DNA from: Ignavibacteriota bacterium
GTDB taxonomy: Bacteria > Bacteroidota > Ignavibacteria > UBA10030
Direction of reading: 5' to 3'
Length of the DNA: 33,490 bases
Assembly: GCA_003162695.1 (NCBI GenBank)
Contig: PMML01000127.1
Coordinates: 1 to 33,490 of the forward strand
The translations under genes and the position numbers were made by a program. The notes below the pieces were generated by a model. That model saw only the letters and a list, made by a program, of their open reading frames with translations, was not told the DNA's origin and made no database searches. Positions 23,217-31,681 of the stretch are shown piece by piece. Each line of letters opens with the position of its first letter. Within the stretch, counting starts at the first letter, position 1.

Positions 23217-25880
23217 ATGAATCAACTTGGTTCGGTTCTTGTTGGAATATGTATCAGCTCGTCGGTCGGTCTATGTCTCACTCCTGAGTTTGTTAAAACA
23301 GTTCATGCGGTCCGGCTGCACGAACAGGTTTGTGTAGACGGTGTTCTTTCCGAATCCGTATGGCAGCAGCCCGGGATGACGGAATTTTTTCAGCAGGAAC
23401 CGAATCAGGGTATGCCGGCTTCGGAATCAACGGAAGTATGGGTGGCGTACGACGATGAAGCGATTTATATCGCCGCGCGCTTAAAAGATTCCCGGCCGGA
23501 TTCCATCATCGCGCGTCTTTCACGGCGGGACAACGATATCGGAGCCGATCAGTTCGGCGTTGCGATCGATCCGTCTCGCAGCAAAAGAGACGGGTTCTTT
23601 TTTATTATTACGGCCGGCGGTACGCTGCTCGACGGAATTTGTTATAACGATGATTGGACGGACAATTCCTGGGATGGAGTATGGGAGGCGAAACGGCAGA
23701 TAACGGCCGACGGGTGGACGCTCGAAATGCGAATTCCGTTTTCGCAGCTCCGGCTCGAAAAACAGGACCATTATGTCTTGGGAATAGATTTCCAGCGGAC
23801 GATCGGCAGAAAAAAGGAACAATCGTTTTTAGCCTATACACCGCGCAGCCAGAGCGGTTTCGTTTCCCGCTTTCCGGAGCTGACCGGCATCGAAAATATC
23901 GACCCTCCGTCTCGAATCGAAGTGCTTCCTTATATCAACGAAAAAGCCGAATATTTAACCCCGGCAGCGGGAGATCCGCTCAATAGCCCTTCTAAGTACA
24001 CCACGAATGTCGGTGCGGATTTTAAAGTAGGGCTGGGCCATAACCTGATGCTGGAAGGTTCTGTTAATCCGGATTTCGGACAGGTGGAAGTGGATCCCGC
24101 CGTCGTCAATTTAAGCGATGTCGAAACAATCTACAGCGAAAAGCGCCCTTTCTTTTTGGAAGGCATTAATATTTTTTCTTACGGGCAGGGAGGCGTGAGC
24201 AGCTTTTGGGGTTTCAACTGGTCCTCGCCGAGTCTTTTTTACAGCCGCCGGATTGGACGCGCACCGGAACGCGATATTGCCGATATGACGTACAATTATG
24301 CGGACATTCCGCTTGCAACGCATATTATAGGGGCGGGAAAACTGACCGGAAAAATTCTGGACGGATGGAATGTCGGCGTAATTGAAGCGGTGACCGGACG
24401 GGAATATGCGCGGTTAGATACCGGGTCCACAATCTGGAACGTCGAGGCCGAACCGCTTACATCCTACAGCGTGGGCCGCATACAGAAGGATTTTAATAAC
24501 GGAGGCCAGGGAATAGGCGCTCTGGTGACCTATACGCAAAGATCGTTCGACGATCCGTTTATGAGGAACGATGTCAATGACAACGCCTTTGTCGGCGGTC
24601 TGGACGGATGGACGGCATTCGATACTACAAAAGAATATATGATCTCCGGATGGACGGCATTTTCCCGTGTTGCCGGATCGACGGAGCGTATGATTGCTTT
24701 GCAGCAAAGTTCGGCGCATTATTTTCAGCGTCCTGATGCCGATTATGTCCACGTAGACAGCAGCGCCACTTCGATGGAAGGATATGCGGGGCGGTTTACG
24801 CTGAATAAACAAAGCGGCAGAGTCATGCTCAATTCAGCTTTTGGATTTATCAGTCCCGGTTTTGAATCGGGCGATCTCGGATATATCTCCCGCGCCGATT
24901 ATATTAATTATCATTTTGCCGGAGGATATCAATGGAATGATCCCACGCTGTATTACCGGTTTATCAATATCTACGGTTCATATTTTGATACGCGGAATTA
25001 CGGCGGTGATGATCTTACAAAAGGCGTGTGGGGGCAGGTTTTCTACCAGACTCCGGGTTTTCAAACGTTTAACGTATCGTACGATCATATCTTTGACGGT
25101 CTGAACCGTTCGCTTACACGCGGCGGTCCCCTGACCTTGAATCCGTGTTTTGAAGAAGCCAACGTCGGATTTTGGACCGACGGCAGGAACGATCATATCG
25201 AAGAAGCGTATTGGTACGGCAATAAGAGCGGCGATGGTTTTTATCAAAACCTGCAATTAGTGCTGACCGTCCGGCCGGTGGCAAACTTTTCTTTTATTCT
25301 CAATCCGTCATATACAACATCTTTCAATCGCACTCAATGGATCGGGAATTACGCCGATACGTATGCGGTCCAAACGTACGGGAACCGGTATGTTTTTGCA
25401 GACCTTAATTATCATGAATTATCTATGACGATGCGTGTCAATTGGACGCTGACGCCGGCACTCAGTTTTCAGCTCTATGTTCAGCCCTTTATTTCTTCCG
25501 GGAGTTATTCGCAGTTCAAGCAATTGGCGCAGCCGAGGACGCATAGTTTTACAGTCTTCGGTCAGAACGGCACCACGATATCGAAGGAACTGAATTCAGA
25601 CGGATCCATCGGATCGTACGATCTCGATCCTGACGGCAGCGGACCAGCATCGCCGATCCCTATTTCGAATCCGAATTTTTCCATTGCGTCGCTGCGCGGG
25701 AACGCCGTATTGCGCTGGGAATATTTACCCGGATCGACTCTCTATCTTGTCTGGACTCAAAACCGTTATGACGATATCGATACAGATTCTTTTCAATTTG
25801 CCCGTTCTTTCGACAGGCTTTCTATCGCCAATCCGGACAATGTTTTTATGCTGAAAATTGCCTATTGGCTGGGGAGGTAA
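23217..25880 (+). CDS. CBM9-like / DUF5916 exported protein, predicted outer-membrane barrel
   Basis: 887 residues from the ATG at 23217 (AGGA 6 nt upstream); a TTG at 23196 is the alternative. A signal peptide spans ~1-20. Residues ~25-215 form a carbohydrate-binding-module family 9-like beta sandwich (VDGVLSESVWQQ, VWVAYDDEAIYIAARLKD, WEAKRQITADGWTLEMRIPF). From ~230 follows DUF5916, with the family signature SEKRPFFLEGINIF (~305-320) and then long alternating aromatic strands to the C-terminus, as in an outer-membrane barrel. The function is unproven; CBM9-DUF5916 proteins are common in Bacteroidetes and relatives. It is a single gene, divergent from the hydrolase. Confidence 0.88.
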   Translation: MNQLGSVLVGICISSSVGLCLTPEFVKTVHAVRLHEQVCVDGVLSESVWQQPGMTEFFQQEPNQGMPASESTEVWVAYDDEAIYIAARLKDSRPDSIIARLSRRDNDIGADQFGVAIDPSRSKRDGFFFIITAGGTLLDGICYNDDWTDNSWDGVWEAKRQITADGWTLEMRIPFSQLRLEKQDHYVLGIDFQRTIGRKKEQSFLAYTPRSQSGFVSRFPELTGIENIDPPSRIEVLPYINEKAEYLTPAAGDPLNSPSKYTTNVGADFKVGLGHNLMLEGSVNPDFGQVEVDPAVVNLSDVETIYSEKRPFFLEGINIFSYGQGGVSSFWGFNWSSPSLFYSRRIGRAPERDIADMTYNYADIPLATHIIGAGKLTGKILDGWNVGVIEAVTGREYARLDTGSTIWNVEAEPLTSYSVGRIQKDFNNGGQGIGALVTYTQRSFDDPFMRNDVNDNAFVGGLDGWTAFDTTKEYMISGWTAFSRVAGSTERMIALQQSSAHYFQRPDADYVHVDSSATSMEGYAGRFTLNKQSGRVMLNSAFGFISPGFESGDLGYISRADYINYHFAGGYQWNDPTLYYRFINIYGSYFDTRNYGGDDLTKGVWGQVFYQTPGFQTFNVSYDHIFDGLNRSLTRGGPLTLNPCFEEANVGFWTDGRNDHIEEAYWYGNKSGDGFYQNLQLVLTVRPVANFSFILNPSYTTSFNRTQWIGNYADTYAVQTYGNRYVFADLNYHELSMTMRVNWTLTPALSFQLYVQPFISSGSYSQFKQLAQPRTHSFTVFGQNGTTISKELNSDGSIGSYDLDPDGSGPASPIPISNPNFSIASLRGNAVLRWEYLPGSTLYLVWTQNRYDDIDTDSFQFARSFDRLSIANPDNVFMLKIAYWLGR

Positions 25881-25901
25881 AAACGTTCGACATTCAATGT
25901 G

Positions 25902-25935
25902 CCCGCCTACGTGACTGCGTCAGCAGTCGGGCAGG
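25902..25935. repeat. CCCGCCT-N4-GACTG palindromic repeat, copy 2
   Basis: CCCGCCTACGTGACTGC-GTCA-GCAGTCGGGCAGG: inner stem GACTGC/GCAGTC. Related to 22102-22163. Placed just after the DUF5916 stop, it may also help end that transcript. Confidence 0.6.
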
Positions 25936-25955
25936 CTGCAGTTCAACGCTGTATT

Positions 25956-26012
25956 AGTTCGTAGTTGTCAGTTTGTCAGTTGTCAGTTCTCAGTTTACTA
26001 TTTTTAGTTCAT
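25956..26012. repeat. 7-bp tandem repeat block, about eight units
   Basis: AGTTCGT, AGTTGTC, AGTTTGTC (8), AGTTGTC, AGTTCTC, AGTTTAC, TATTTTT, AGTTCAT. It shares the AGTTNNN unit with the block at the polymerase start (11515-11549). Confidence 0.8.
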
Positions 26013-26028
26013 ATTTACTGATATCTCC

Positions 26029-26159
26029 CGATTAGAATCATGCTGACGCATGATAACATTTACAGGCCTCCGGCTGTAGTTCGTAGTGCTTAGTTACAGA
26101 AATCCTCCGATTAGAATCATGCTAACGCATGATAATAGTTACAGGCCTCCGGCTGTAGT
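26029..26159. repeat. Two tandem copies of the intergenic hairpin repeat (period 79)
   Basis: The 52-bp cores at 26029-26080 and 26108-26159 differ at three positions. Each has CGATTAGAAT, the hairpin CATGC-TRAC-GCATG and TTACAGGCCTCCGGCTGTAGT. A divergent third copy is at 972-1014. Confidence 0.85.
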
Positions 26160-26195
26160 GCTTAGTTGCAATTGACTCTTTACCATTCACTGCCC

Positions 26196-26921
26196 CTACT
26201 GCACAATTTCCAAAAACTTAAAAATCCAGCCGATCTTTTGCTGATCCGCGCTTGCAGCGTAATACCACATATCTCCTTTGCCGTATGTAAATTTTCCGAG
26301 TATAAAAACCTCCTCGTCCTTATAGATTGTTGCGATCTGTTTGGATTTTGTGGAGGGACTCTGACGCATGCGGACGGACGGTTCGTACGTGCAGCGAGCT
26401 TTGACAAAGAGATTCGGGTCCTGTTTGATATATTGTGCGAGCGTTTTGGAAAGTACCTGATAATAATTCAGCATCAGAATTTCTTTTTCGGTCAGATTTT
26501 CCTCGCCTCCGTTTCTTTCACGCGATGTTTGAAGCTCGTCCTGTATCTGCTGCATGTTCCTCAAAGTTTCGATAAGGAATCTCCGGCTCTGGATGTTCTT
26601 TTCTACCTGTGCTTGCGTTGCAGTCACATACAGCGAATAGACGGACATCGATACCGCGGCGACCGATGCAATAATCGTGATAATATTAGCAAGATTGAAT
26701 TTTACGCTGACGAATTGATGACAGTGATGACAAACATGCGCTCCGGCCGGAATGTCTAACTTGCAATGCGGACAAATATTCCGCTGTACCGGCAGGGGAT
26801 GGTTGGTCTGATTGTAATGCGCACCATGCTGGGGTGTATTCACTGCGACGTTTGAGCGGAATCCTTTGGAGAGGAGCTGCATCAATCTATTTATATTGCG
26901 CAAGATGTCTGTCGGAATCAT
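26196..26921 (-). CDS. Zinc-ribbon, single-span membrane protein with C-terminal SH3-like domain
   Basis: 241 residues. The zinc ribbon has C50-PH-C53 and C64-HH-C67. It is followed by a membrane segment at ~78-99 (ANIITIIASVAAVSMSVYSLYV), a helical stretch rich in Gln and Glu (~105-165), and a bacterial SH3-type domain at ~172-241 (ARCTYEPSVRMRQSPSTKSKQIATI, EEVFILGKF, WYYAASADQQKIGWIF). The topology is probably zinc ribbon in the cytoplasm and SH3 outside, with possible binding to cell-wall material. I do not recognise a named protein. The Shine-Dalgarno site is weak; an internal ATG at 26882 is possible. Confidence 0.8.
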   Translation of the reverse strand: MIPTDILRNINRLMQLLSKGFRSNVAVNTPQHGAHYNQTNHPLPVQRNICPHCKLDIPAGAHVCHHCHQFVSVKFNLANIITIIASVAAVSMSVYSLYVTATQAQVEKNIQSRRFLIETLRNMQQIQDELQTSRERNGGEENLTEKEILMLNYYQVLSKTLAQYIKQDPNLFVKARCTYEPSVRMRQSPSTKSKQIATIYKDEEVFILGKFTYGKGDMWYYAASADQQKIGWIFKFLEIVQ

Positions 26922-27115
26922 ATTTTTTCTTTCGCACGGAAATACGATATTTCAATGAAATTATTTATTTCGCGCGCTGAATCGATGAAATGATACCACT
27001 AAAATAGTTATTTATCCTTATTTTACAAGCAGGATTATATTTTATTTAACGGGCTTTCGGCGTAAAATGCCGGAACAATCGATATTCAGGTACAGAGTTT
27101 TTGAAAGGCTGGAAA

Positions 27116-27820
27116 ATGAAAAGTTCAGTAGAGGAAATACGCGAGCATTTTGACACTGTCGTCGATCGATTTTCAAATGAGGAAACCGGACAGGCAACGG
27201 CGGTCGATTCCGCGCTTGTTCTGCAGATTATTGCGGATTCCATTGCAGCACGGCATCCCGATGCAGCGATGCTTTGCGATGTCGGATGCGGCGCCGGAAA
27301 TTTTACGGTCAGGATATTGCGTCGTCTTCCGCACATGCAGTGCACGCTGATAGATTTAAGCCGCCCTATGCTGGACCGTGCACAGGAACGCATTCGGTCG
27401 CTGGGCGGCACAATCATCGAAGCACGGCAGGAGGATATAAGGACCTCGCCTCTGGGAAGCGGCAAGTATGATATTATTACGGCTGCTGCCGTACTGCATC
27501 ATTTGCGAAGCCGGGAAGAATGGTCGGCTGTGCTCCGCAAAATTTATAGCGCGCTTACTCCGGGAGGATCGTTTTGGTACTGGGATCTGGTTCGGCACGA
27601 AGATGCAGCGCTGGAAAAAATACAATGGGCGCGTTACCGGCAGTATCTTATCGGCCTTAAAGACGAGTCGTATCAGCAGGGTGTCTTCGGTCAGATTGAA
27701 AAAGAAGACACGCCGGAGAGCACCACTTTTATTTTAAAAACTTTGTTCGAAACAGGATTCCGGAATGTCGATATCGTTCACAAGAACGGGCCTTTTGCGG
27801 CGCTTCTGGGAATCAAATAG
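27116..27820 (+). CDS. Class I SAM-dependent methyltransferase
   Basis: 234 residues from the ATG at 27116, which has AAAGG 7 nt upstream; a TTG at 27101 would add five residues. SAM-binding motif I is LCDVGCGAGNFT (~53-64), then the acidic end of strand 2 in TLIDLSRPMLDRAQERI, motif II/post-I ARQEDI, and YDIITAAAVLHHL with the LTPGGSFWYWD motif III. The C-terminal half (QYLIGLKDESYQQGVFGQIEKEDTPES) resembles small-molecule methyltransferases; the substrate is unknown. It is convergent with queC, 53 bp apart. Confidence 0.9.
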   Translation: MKSSVEEIREHFDTVVDRFSNEETGQATAVDSALVLQIIADSIAARHPDAAMLCDVGCGAGNFTVRILRRLPHMQCTLIDLSRPMLDRAQERIRSLGGTIIEARQEDIRTSPLGSGKYDIITAAAVLHHLRSREEWSAVLRKIYSALTPGGSFWYWDLVRHEDAALEKIQWARYRQYLIGLKDESYQQGVFGQIEKEDTPESTTFILKTLFETGFRNVDIVHKNGPFAALLGIK

Positions 27821-27873
27821 AAGCCATCCGGAATTCAGGGTCATCCCAGCGCTATCCGAAGATGTTTTTTGGA

Positions 27874-28581
27874 TTACAAAGAATAATCGGGGCGCTGTGC
27901 ATACTGTATCGGATCCTCAAGACCGGCGATCTGGAATGCACGGAGCCGCAGCGCGCAACTGTCGCAGATACCGCAGGCACGATCTTCGCTCTTATAGCAC
28001 GACCACGTCAGCTCAAAAGGAGCTTTCAATTCCATGCCGCGTTTTACGATCTCCGATTTTTTAAGATGTATGACCGGAGTGACGATGGAAATATGGGTCT
28101 CCGGTTTTGTCCCGAGGCCGATCATCTTCTCGAATGCTTCGTAAAATTCCTTGCGGCAGTCCGGATAGCCGGAACTGTCTTCTTCAACAGCGCCGATGTA
28201 CAAATACTGCGCGCCGATAACCTCTGCCCAGCTGGTGGCGGCTGAAAGAATATTGGCATTCCGGAAGGGGACGTAGGATGTCGGGATGTCTCCTTTTACC
28301 GTGTGAAATAACTTTTTCGGATCTGCATCGGCCACCTCTATGTTCGTATCGGTCAGGCTCGAACCGCCTATCTTGCTCAGGTGTGTCAGATCCGCAATCA
28401 GCCTTTGCCGAATGCCGTAATGATCCGCCAGAGCATGAAAAGATTTCAGTTCCTTCTGTTCGGTACGCTGACCGTAATTGATGTGCAGGAACGCCAGTTC
28501 ATGTTCCAGGTTTGCTATTGCAGCAGTAACACAGCTGTCCATGCCGCCGCTGACCAGAACGACGGCCCGTGATTTAATCAT
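27874..28581 (-). CDS. queC: 7-cyano-7-deazaguanine synthase QueC
   Basis: 235 residues. It converts 7-carboxy-7-deazaguanine to preQ0 using ATP and ammonia. PP-loop SGGMDS (11-16). Structural zinc cysteines C195, C203, C206 and C209 ([17 protein letters not shown]). Conserved [10 protein letters not shown] and [11 protein letters not shown] are present. It is the last gene of the leftward que operon: its ATG overlaps the end of queF by 8 nt and its ribosome site GGAAAG lies within queF. Confidence 0.96.
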   Translation of the reverse strand: MIKSRAVVLVSGGMDSCVTAAIANLEHELAFLHINYGQRTEQKELKSFHALADHYGIRQRLIADLTHLSKIGGSSLTDTNIEVADADPKKLFHTVKGDIPTSYVPFRNANILSAATSWAEVIGAQYLYIGAVEEDSSGYPDCRKEFYEAFEKMIGLGTKPETHISIVTPVIHLKKSEIVKRGMELKAPFELTWSCYKSEDRACGICDSCALRLRAFQIAGLEDPIQYAQRPDYSL

Positions 28582-28942
28582 GCCGCTTCTTTCCTTTTTC
28601 TGCGTGCACCGCTTTGACCGTCGTAGTGATGCCGCCCCTGGCAGTGAACTGACCGGTGACTTCTATCCATTTCGGGTGAAGGACGGATGCCAGATCGTCG
28701 AGAATTTTATTCGTCACCGTCTCGTAGAAAATTCCCTTGTTCCGGTATTCCAGAAAATAATACTTCAAAGATTTCAGTTCGACGCATTTCTTCTTCGGGA
28801 TATAATTGATCGTGATGGTTCCGAAATCAGGCAGTCCGGTTTTCGGACAGACTGAGGTAAATTCCGGGTTGACGATAGTTACGGTATAGTCCCGCGACGG
28901 ATATTTATTGTCGAAAGTTTCCAGTTTATCGATCGGATTCAT
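28574..28942 (-). CDS. queF: NADPH-dependent preQ0 reductase QueF (short type)
   Basis: 122 residues. It reduces preQ0 to preQ1 with NADPH, the first step unique to tRNA queuosine. Nucleophile C32 in [13 protein letters not shown] with D39, and the QueF substrate motif ELKSLKYY (55-62). The length fits the unimodular (FolE-like) type. The ATG at 28942 is preferred to the longer frame because GAGGAG lies 6 nt upstream and homologues begin near here. The queE stop lies 1 nt upstream. Confidence 0.96.
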   Translation of the reverse strand: MNPIDKLETFDNKYPSRDYTVTIVNPEFTSVCPKTGLPDFGTITINYIPKKKCVELKSLKYYFLEYRNKGIFYETVTNKILDDLASVLHPKWIEVTGQFTARGGITTTVKAVHAEKGKKRHD

Positions 28943-28943
28943 A

Positions 28944-29603
28944 TCAAACTCCTCTTGCTGTGGGATCCCAAATATATTTATGCATTTGCAGTTGAAAAAG
29001 GACGGGCAGCCGGTCCCGAAGTATCCATCCTGCCAATGCGCGATTTTCAATTATTCCGAATACCGGTGAAAACAATATCGTACAACGTGTCGGCAATGCA
29101 TACCGCAAGACGATGTCTTTGGCCCATCGGTAATCGGTCTCATCGGCGATGACGAATTTTACTTCATCGCCGGGAGTCAGAAGGTCGATGTTTTCCCAGC
29201 GGTTTCGTTTTTCCATCTTGCTTCCGGGGCATTTGATATCCATAATGCGCTTTACGCGCGGATCAATCCGGGCGATATCGCGGTGCCCGCCGGTCTCAAT
29301 CATCACTTTGCAGCCTTCGTCGCATAGCCGCTGTATCAATGCATGGACATTTTCCTGCATCAGCGGTTCGCCGCCCGTAATTTCTACTAATGTGCATCCG
29401 TACTCTTTGACTTTTCCGGCAATGGCGTCGTAAGACATTTCCGTACCTTCGGTAAAAGCATAAGCCGTATCGCACCAGGCGCATCGGAGATCGCATGCAG
29501 TCAGGCGAACGAACACGCACGGATGCCCGGCGAGCGTGGATTCACCCTGGATGCTGAAAAATATCTCGTTGATAACGAGCGATTTTTTCGATGCTGAAGT
29601 CAT
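28944..29603 (-). CDS. queE: 7-carboxy-7-deazaguanine synthase QueE (radical SAM)
   Basis: 219 residues from the ATG at 29603. It rearranges 6-carboxytetrahydropterin to 7-carboxy-7-deazaguanine. Start of domain INEIFFSIQGEST; 4Fe-4S cysteines C37, C41 and C44 (ACDLRCAWCDT); SAM-binding ITGGEPLMQ; QueE hallmark DIKCPGSKM. No Shine-Dalgarno site is visible at 29603. A GTG at 29663 inside queD would add 20 residues and is a less likely alternative. It lies between queD and queF on the same strand. Confidence 0.95.
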   Translation of the reverse strand: MTSASKKSLVINEIFFSIQGESTLAGHPCVFVRLTACDLRCAWCDTAYAFTEGTEMSYDAIAGKVKEYGCTLVEITGGEPLMQENVHALIQRLCDEGCKVMIETGGHRDIARIDPRVKRIMDIKCPGSKMEKRNRWENIDLLTPGDEVKFVIADETDYRWAKDIVLRYALPTRCTILFSPVFGIIENRALAGWILRDRLPVLFQLQMHKYIWDPTARGV

Positions 29604-29622
29604 GATGGGGAAAAGGATTTTC

Positions 29623-29994
29623 TTATTCTTCCGAATATTTTGCCGTATATTGACCGGTTTCACCGATGGCGACGAATGAAAGCCTTGCGCCCGGAGGCAT
29701 TTGTCCCTTAAGCTCTTGAAAGATGATGCGTGCTATGTTTTCTGATGTCGGATTCAATTCCTTATCGAACGGCGGAATGGCGTTCAGGTCGTGATGATCG
29801 AATTTTGCAACTACAGCTTCCGTCTTTTTCTGCAGGATATAAAAATCGATGCCCATTCCGAGCCGGTCAAGCGATTCGGTTTTTGCCTCGACGGTCACTT
29901 TCCAATTGTGTCCGTGCAGGTGTGAACATGGTCCGTCGTAGCCGCGAAGAATATGAGCGGCGGAAAAGTTCGTTTCAATAGTCAGCGTATACAT
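29623..29994 (-). CDS. queD: 6-carboxytetrahydropterin synthase QueD
   Basis: 123 residues. It makes 6-carboxytetrahydropterin from dihydroneopterin triphosphate. Zinc ligands H14, H27 and H29 (AAH, HLHGH) and catalytic C23 are present; a later FDHHDLN and the Glu in IGETGQY fit the pterin site. It is the first gene of the operon queD-queE-queF-queC. No queuosine riboswitch is recognised in its leader, and no Shine-Dalgarno site before its ATG. FolE, Tgt and QueA are not in this window. Confidence 0.95.
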   Translation of the reverse strand: MYTLTIETNFSAAHILRGYDGPCSHLHGHNWKVTVEAKTESLDRLGMGIDFYILQKKTEAVVAKFDHHDLNAIPPFDKELNPTSENIARIIFQELKGQMPPGARLSFVAIGETGQYTAKYSEE

Positions 29995-30165
29995 GAAAAT
30001 ATTATAAAATTAAATAGAAAGTGTGAGAAAGAATTCATATATCATTATTGTAAAGTACGGAAATAATGACCTGTTCACAAACGGAAAACTTGCAATCAGT
30101 ATGTGATTTGTTTAAATTTATTCAATCTTCATTGAGTCGCAGACTTATAAAAAAGGGGGAGAAGT

Positions 30166-30753
30166 ATGCGTTATTTAGGATTATTAATTTTACTGCCGTA
30201 TATCATGGGATTCACGCTTGCGGATTCGACTTACTCTGAATCTGAATTCGGCGTCGGCGGCGGCCAGTATACGTATTCCGATTGCAGCGGCGCCCACAAA
30301 AGAAACTTTATAGACGGCGGAGTTCGTGCAACGCATAAATTCGCAGCTCCATTTCGTATCGGCGTCACTGCCGGTGTTTTTCCTTCGGGTGATAGGACGG
30401 GTATTCTGTTTTATCCCGATCTTGCGATGGACAATGGATCGCTTTCTCTCGGTACGACAGGCGTTCGGATCGGTTCATTAAGCTCTACTTTTTTTGAGAT
30501 CAAAGGTTTGGATGAAGTTCCGTTTTCTACCGGGCGTGGAGCGTTTCGTATCGGAATGGGATTGCCGTTCAAAGAAACCGGTTCACATGTGTGGCTGGGC
30601 GCCAATACGGTTCCCTATCAAAATTGGGGACCTGCCATCGGCTTCGAATGCAAACTTGATGACGGGGAATTTCTTTTTCTCAATGGCAGGTACTCCGAAC
30701 ATAATAGTGTACCGGAATACGGGCTTTCGATAGGACTGCGCTTGAGACATTAA
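30166..30753 (+). CDS. Exported beta-barrel-like protein, unknown function
   Basis: 195 residues with a signal peptide (MRYLGLLILLPYIMGFTLA, cleavage near LADS). The rest alternates Gly, polar and hydrophobic residues, as in a small outer-membrane barrel or a surface beta protein (VGGGQYTYSDCSGAHKRNF, FRIGVTAGVFPSG, ending GLSIGLRLRH). No named family is recognised. A strong AGGGGGAG precedes the ATG. The metallo-beta-lactamase gene begins 23 nt after its stop, so the two are probably cotranscribed. Confidence 0.75.
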   Translation: MRYLGLLILLPYIMGFTLADSTYSESEFGVGGGQYTYSDCSGAHKRNFIDGGVRATHKFAAPFRIGVTAGVFPSGDRTGILFYPDLAMDNGSLSLGTTGVRIGSLSSTFFEIKGLDEVPFSTGRGAFRIGMGLPFKETGSHVWLGANTVPYQNWGPAIGFECKLDDGEFLFLNGRYSEHNSVPEYGLSIGLRLRH

Positions 30754-30776
30754 AAAATGTCGTATGAGGAGAATTC

Positions 30777-31523
30777 ATGAAAACTTCTTTGATTATTATA
30801 TTCCTCAGCGTCTGTTTGACCGTATTTGCTTATGCGCGCGATTCATACTTGCATATCAAGGTTTCAGACGACATTGAAATTATAAAAATATCCGATCATG
30901 TATTCGCCCATGTTTCTTATGCTCTCATGGGAAATTACGGCAGAGTTCCTTCCAACGGTATGATCTTTGTCGTCGGCCGTGAGGCGCTTCTGTTCGATAC
31001 ACCGGTTACAGATTCGCTTACAAAAGACCTGGTAAACTGGATAAGTGATTCTTTAAAAGTGCGAATCGTGGGATTTGTTCCGAACCACTGGCATGACGAC
31101 TGTATGGGAGGCTTGAATTATATCCATAAAATCGGAATCCCATCGTATGCCAACGAACTGACCAGAGAGATTGCCAAATCAAAAAATTTGCCTGTTCCCG
31201 ATCATGGCTTTACCGATTCGTTGGTATTGCATCTCGGCGGCCGGATTGCCGTCTGCAGGTATTACGGACGTGCACATACTGCCGATAATATCGTCACATG
31301 GCTTCCCTCCGAACAGGTCTTGTTCGGAGGGTGCATGGTGAAGGAAATGAAATCGACTTCTTTAGGAAATATTGCAGATGCCGATCTTGCTGCATGGCCT
31401 GGGACCATCAGACGGGTGATTGCGGCGTATCCATCCGCTCGTGTTGTCATACCCGGACATGGAGCTGTGGGCGGAACGGAACTTTTAAACCACACATTGG
31501 AGTTGATGACGAAAACAAAGTAG
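30777..31523 (+). CDS. Subclass B1-type metallo-beta-lactamase
   Basis: 248 residues with a signal peptide (~1-20), hence periplasmic. The full B1 ligand set is visible: H104 and H106 in NHWHDD with D108, H167 in RAHTADN, C186 in LFGGCMVK and H228 in IPGHGAVGG. K189, three residues after the Cys, corresponds to the Lys that binds the antibiotic carboxylate in B1 enzymes. The extended segment VSYALMGNYGRVPSNGM (47-62) sits where B1 enzymes have the flexible L3 loop. Generic MBL-fold hydrolases lack this Cys/Lys pair, so beta-lactam hydrolysis is likely, though untested. GAGGAG lies 5 nt before the ATG. Confidence 0.9.
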   Translation: MKTSLIIIFLSVCLTVFAYARDSYLHIKVSDDIEIIKISDHVFAHVSYALMGNYGRVPSNGMIFVVGREALLFDTPVTDSLTKDLVNWISDSLKVRIVGFVPNHWHDDCMGGLNYIHKIGIPSYANELTREIAKSKNLPVPDHGFTDSLVLHLGGRIAVCRYYGRAHTADNIVTWLPSEQVLFGGCMVKEMKSTSLGNIADADLAAWPGTIRRVIAAYPSARVVIPGHGAVGGTELLNHTLELMTKTK

Positions 31524-31558
31524 TATTCTTGTATAGTCAAAACCTATCAGGAACAACA

Positions 31559-31681
31559 ATGACGGAAAAAGTGCTTGGAATCAGCGGCTTGTTTTTTAGG
31601 TCGCGAAATCCCAAAAAACTCGGCGAGTGGGACCGGGATCATTTCGGCATTTCACTCACACCCGCGAACCATAAGCATCTT
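31559..31681 (+). pseudogene. N-terminal remnant of a VOC/glyoxalase-superfamily gene
   Basis: The ATG at 31559 has AGGA 6 nt upstream. The first ~34 residues read GISGLFFRSRNPKKLGEWD and then RDHFGISLTP, the start pattern of small glyoxalase/dioxygenase proteins (G-x-FF-x2-xDP-x2-L-x-WY-x3-LG). After ~41 codons the frame runs into DNA that is the 3' end of valS on the other strand, and the rest of the VOC domain is absent. I read this as a gene truncated by deletion or rearrangement next to valS. It lies 35 nt after the metallo-beta-lactamase gene. Confidence 0.7.

Larger units (their letters stand above)
25881..26195. other. Gene-free stretch made largely of repeats
   Basis: Between two convergent genes. 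Nearly all of it is repeats: a CCCGCCT palindrome, a 7-bp repeat block and a tandem pair of hairpin units. No gene and no T-tailed terminator are visible. Confidence 0.7.

Noticed and set aside
25956-26159. Possible CRISPR array
   Set aside because: The units are a 7-bp degenerate repeat and a 79-bp tandem pair. There are no regularly spaced identical repeats with unique spacers and no cas genes.
28943-29050. 36-residue N-terminal extension of QueF
   Set aside because: It lies inside queE, and the ATG at 28942 has GAGGAG at the right distance and gives the normal QueF length.
29995-30165. preQ1/queuosine riboswitch before queD
   Set aside because: I looked on the queD strand for the compact hairpin with A-rich tail of preQ1 riboswitches and saw no match. 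The region is AT-rich without a strong stem.
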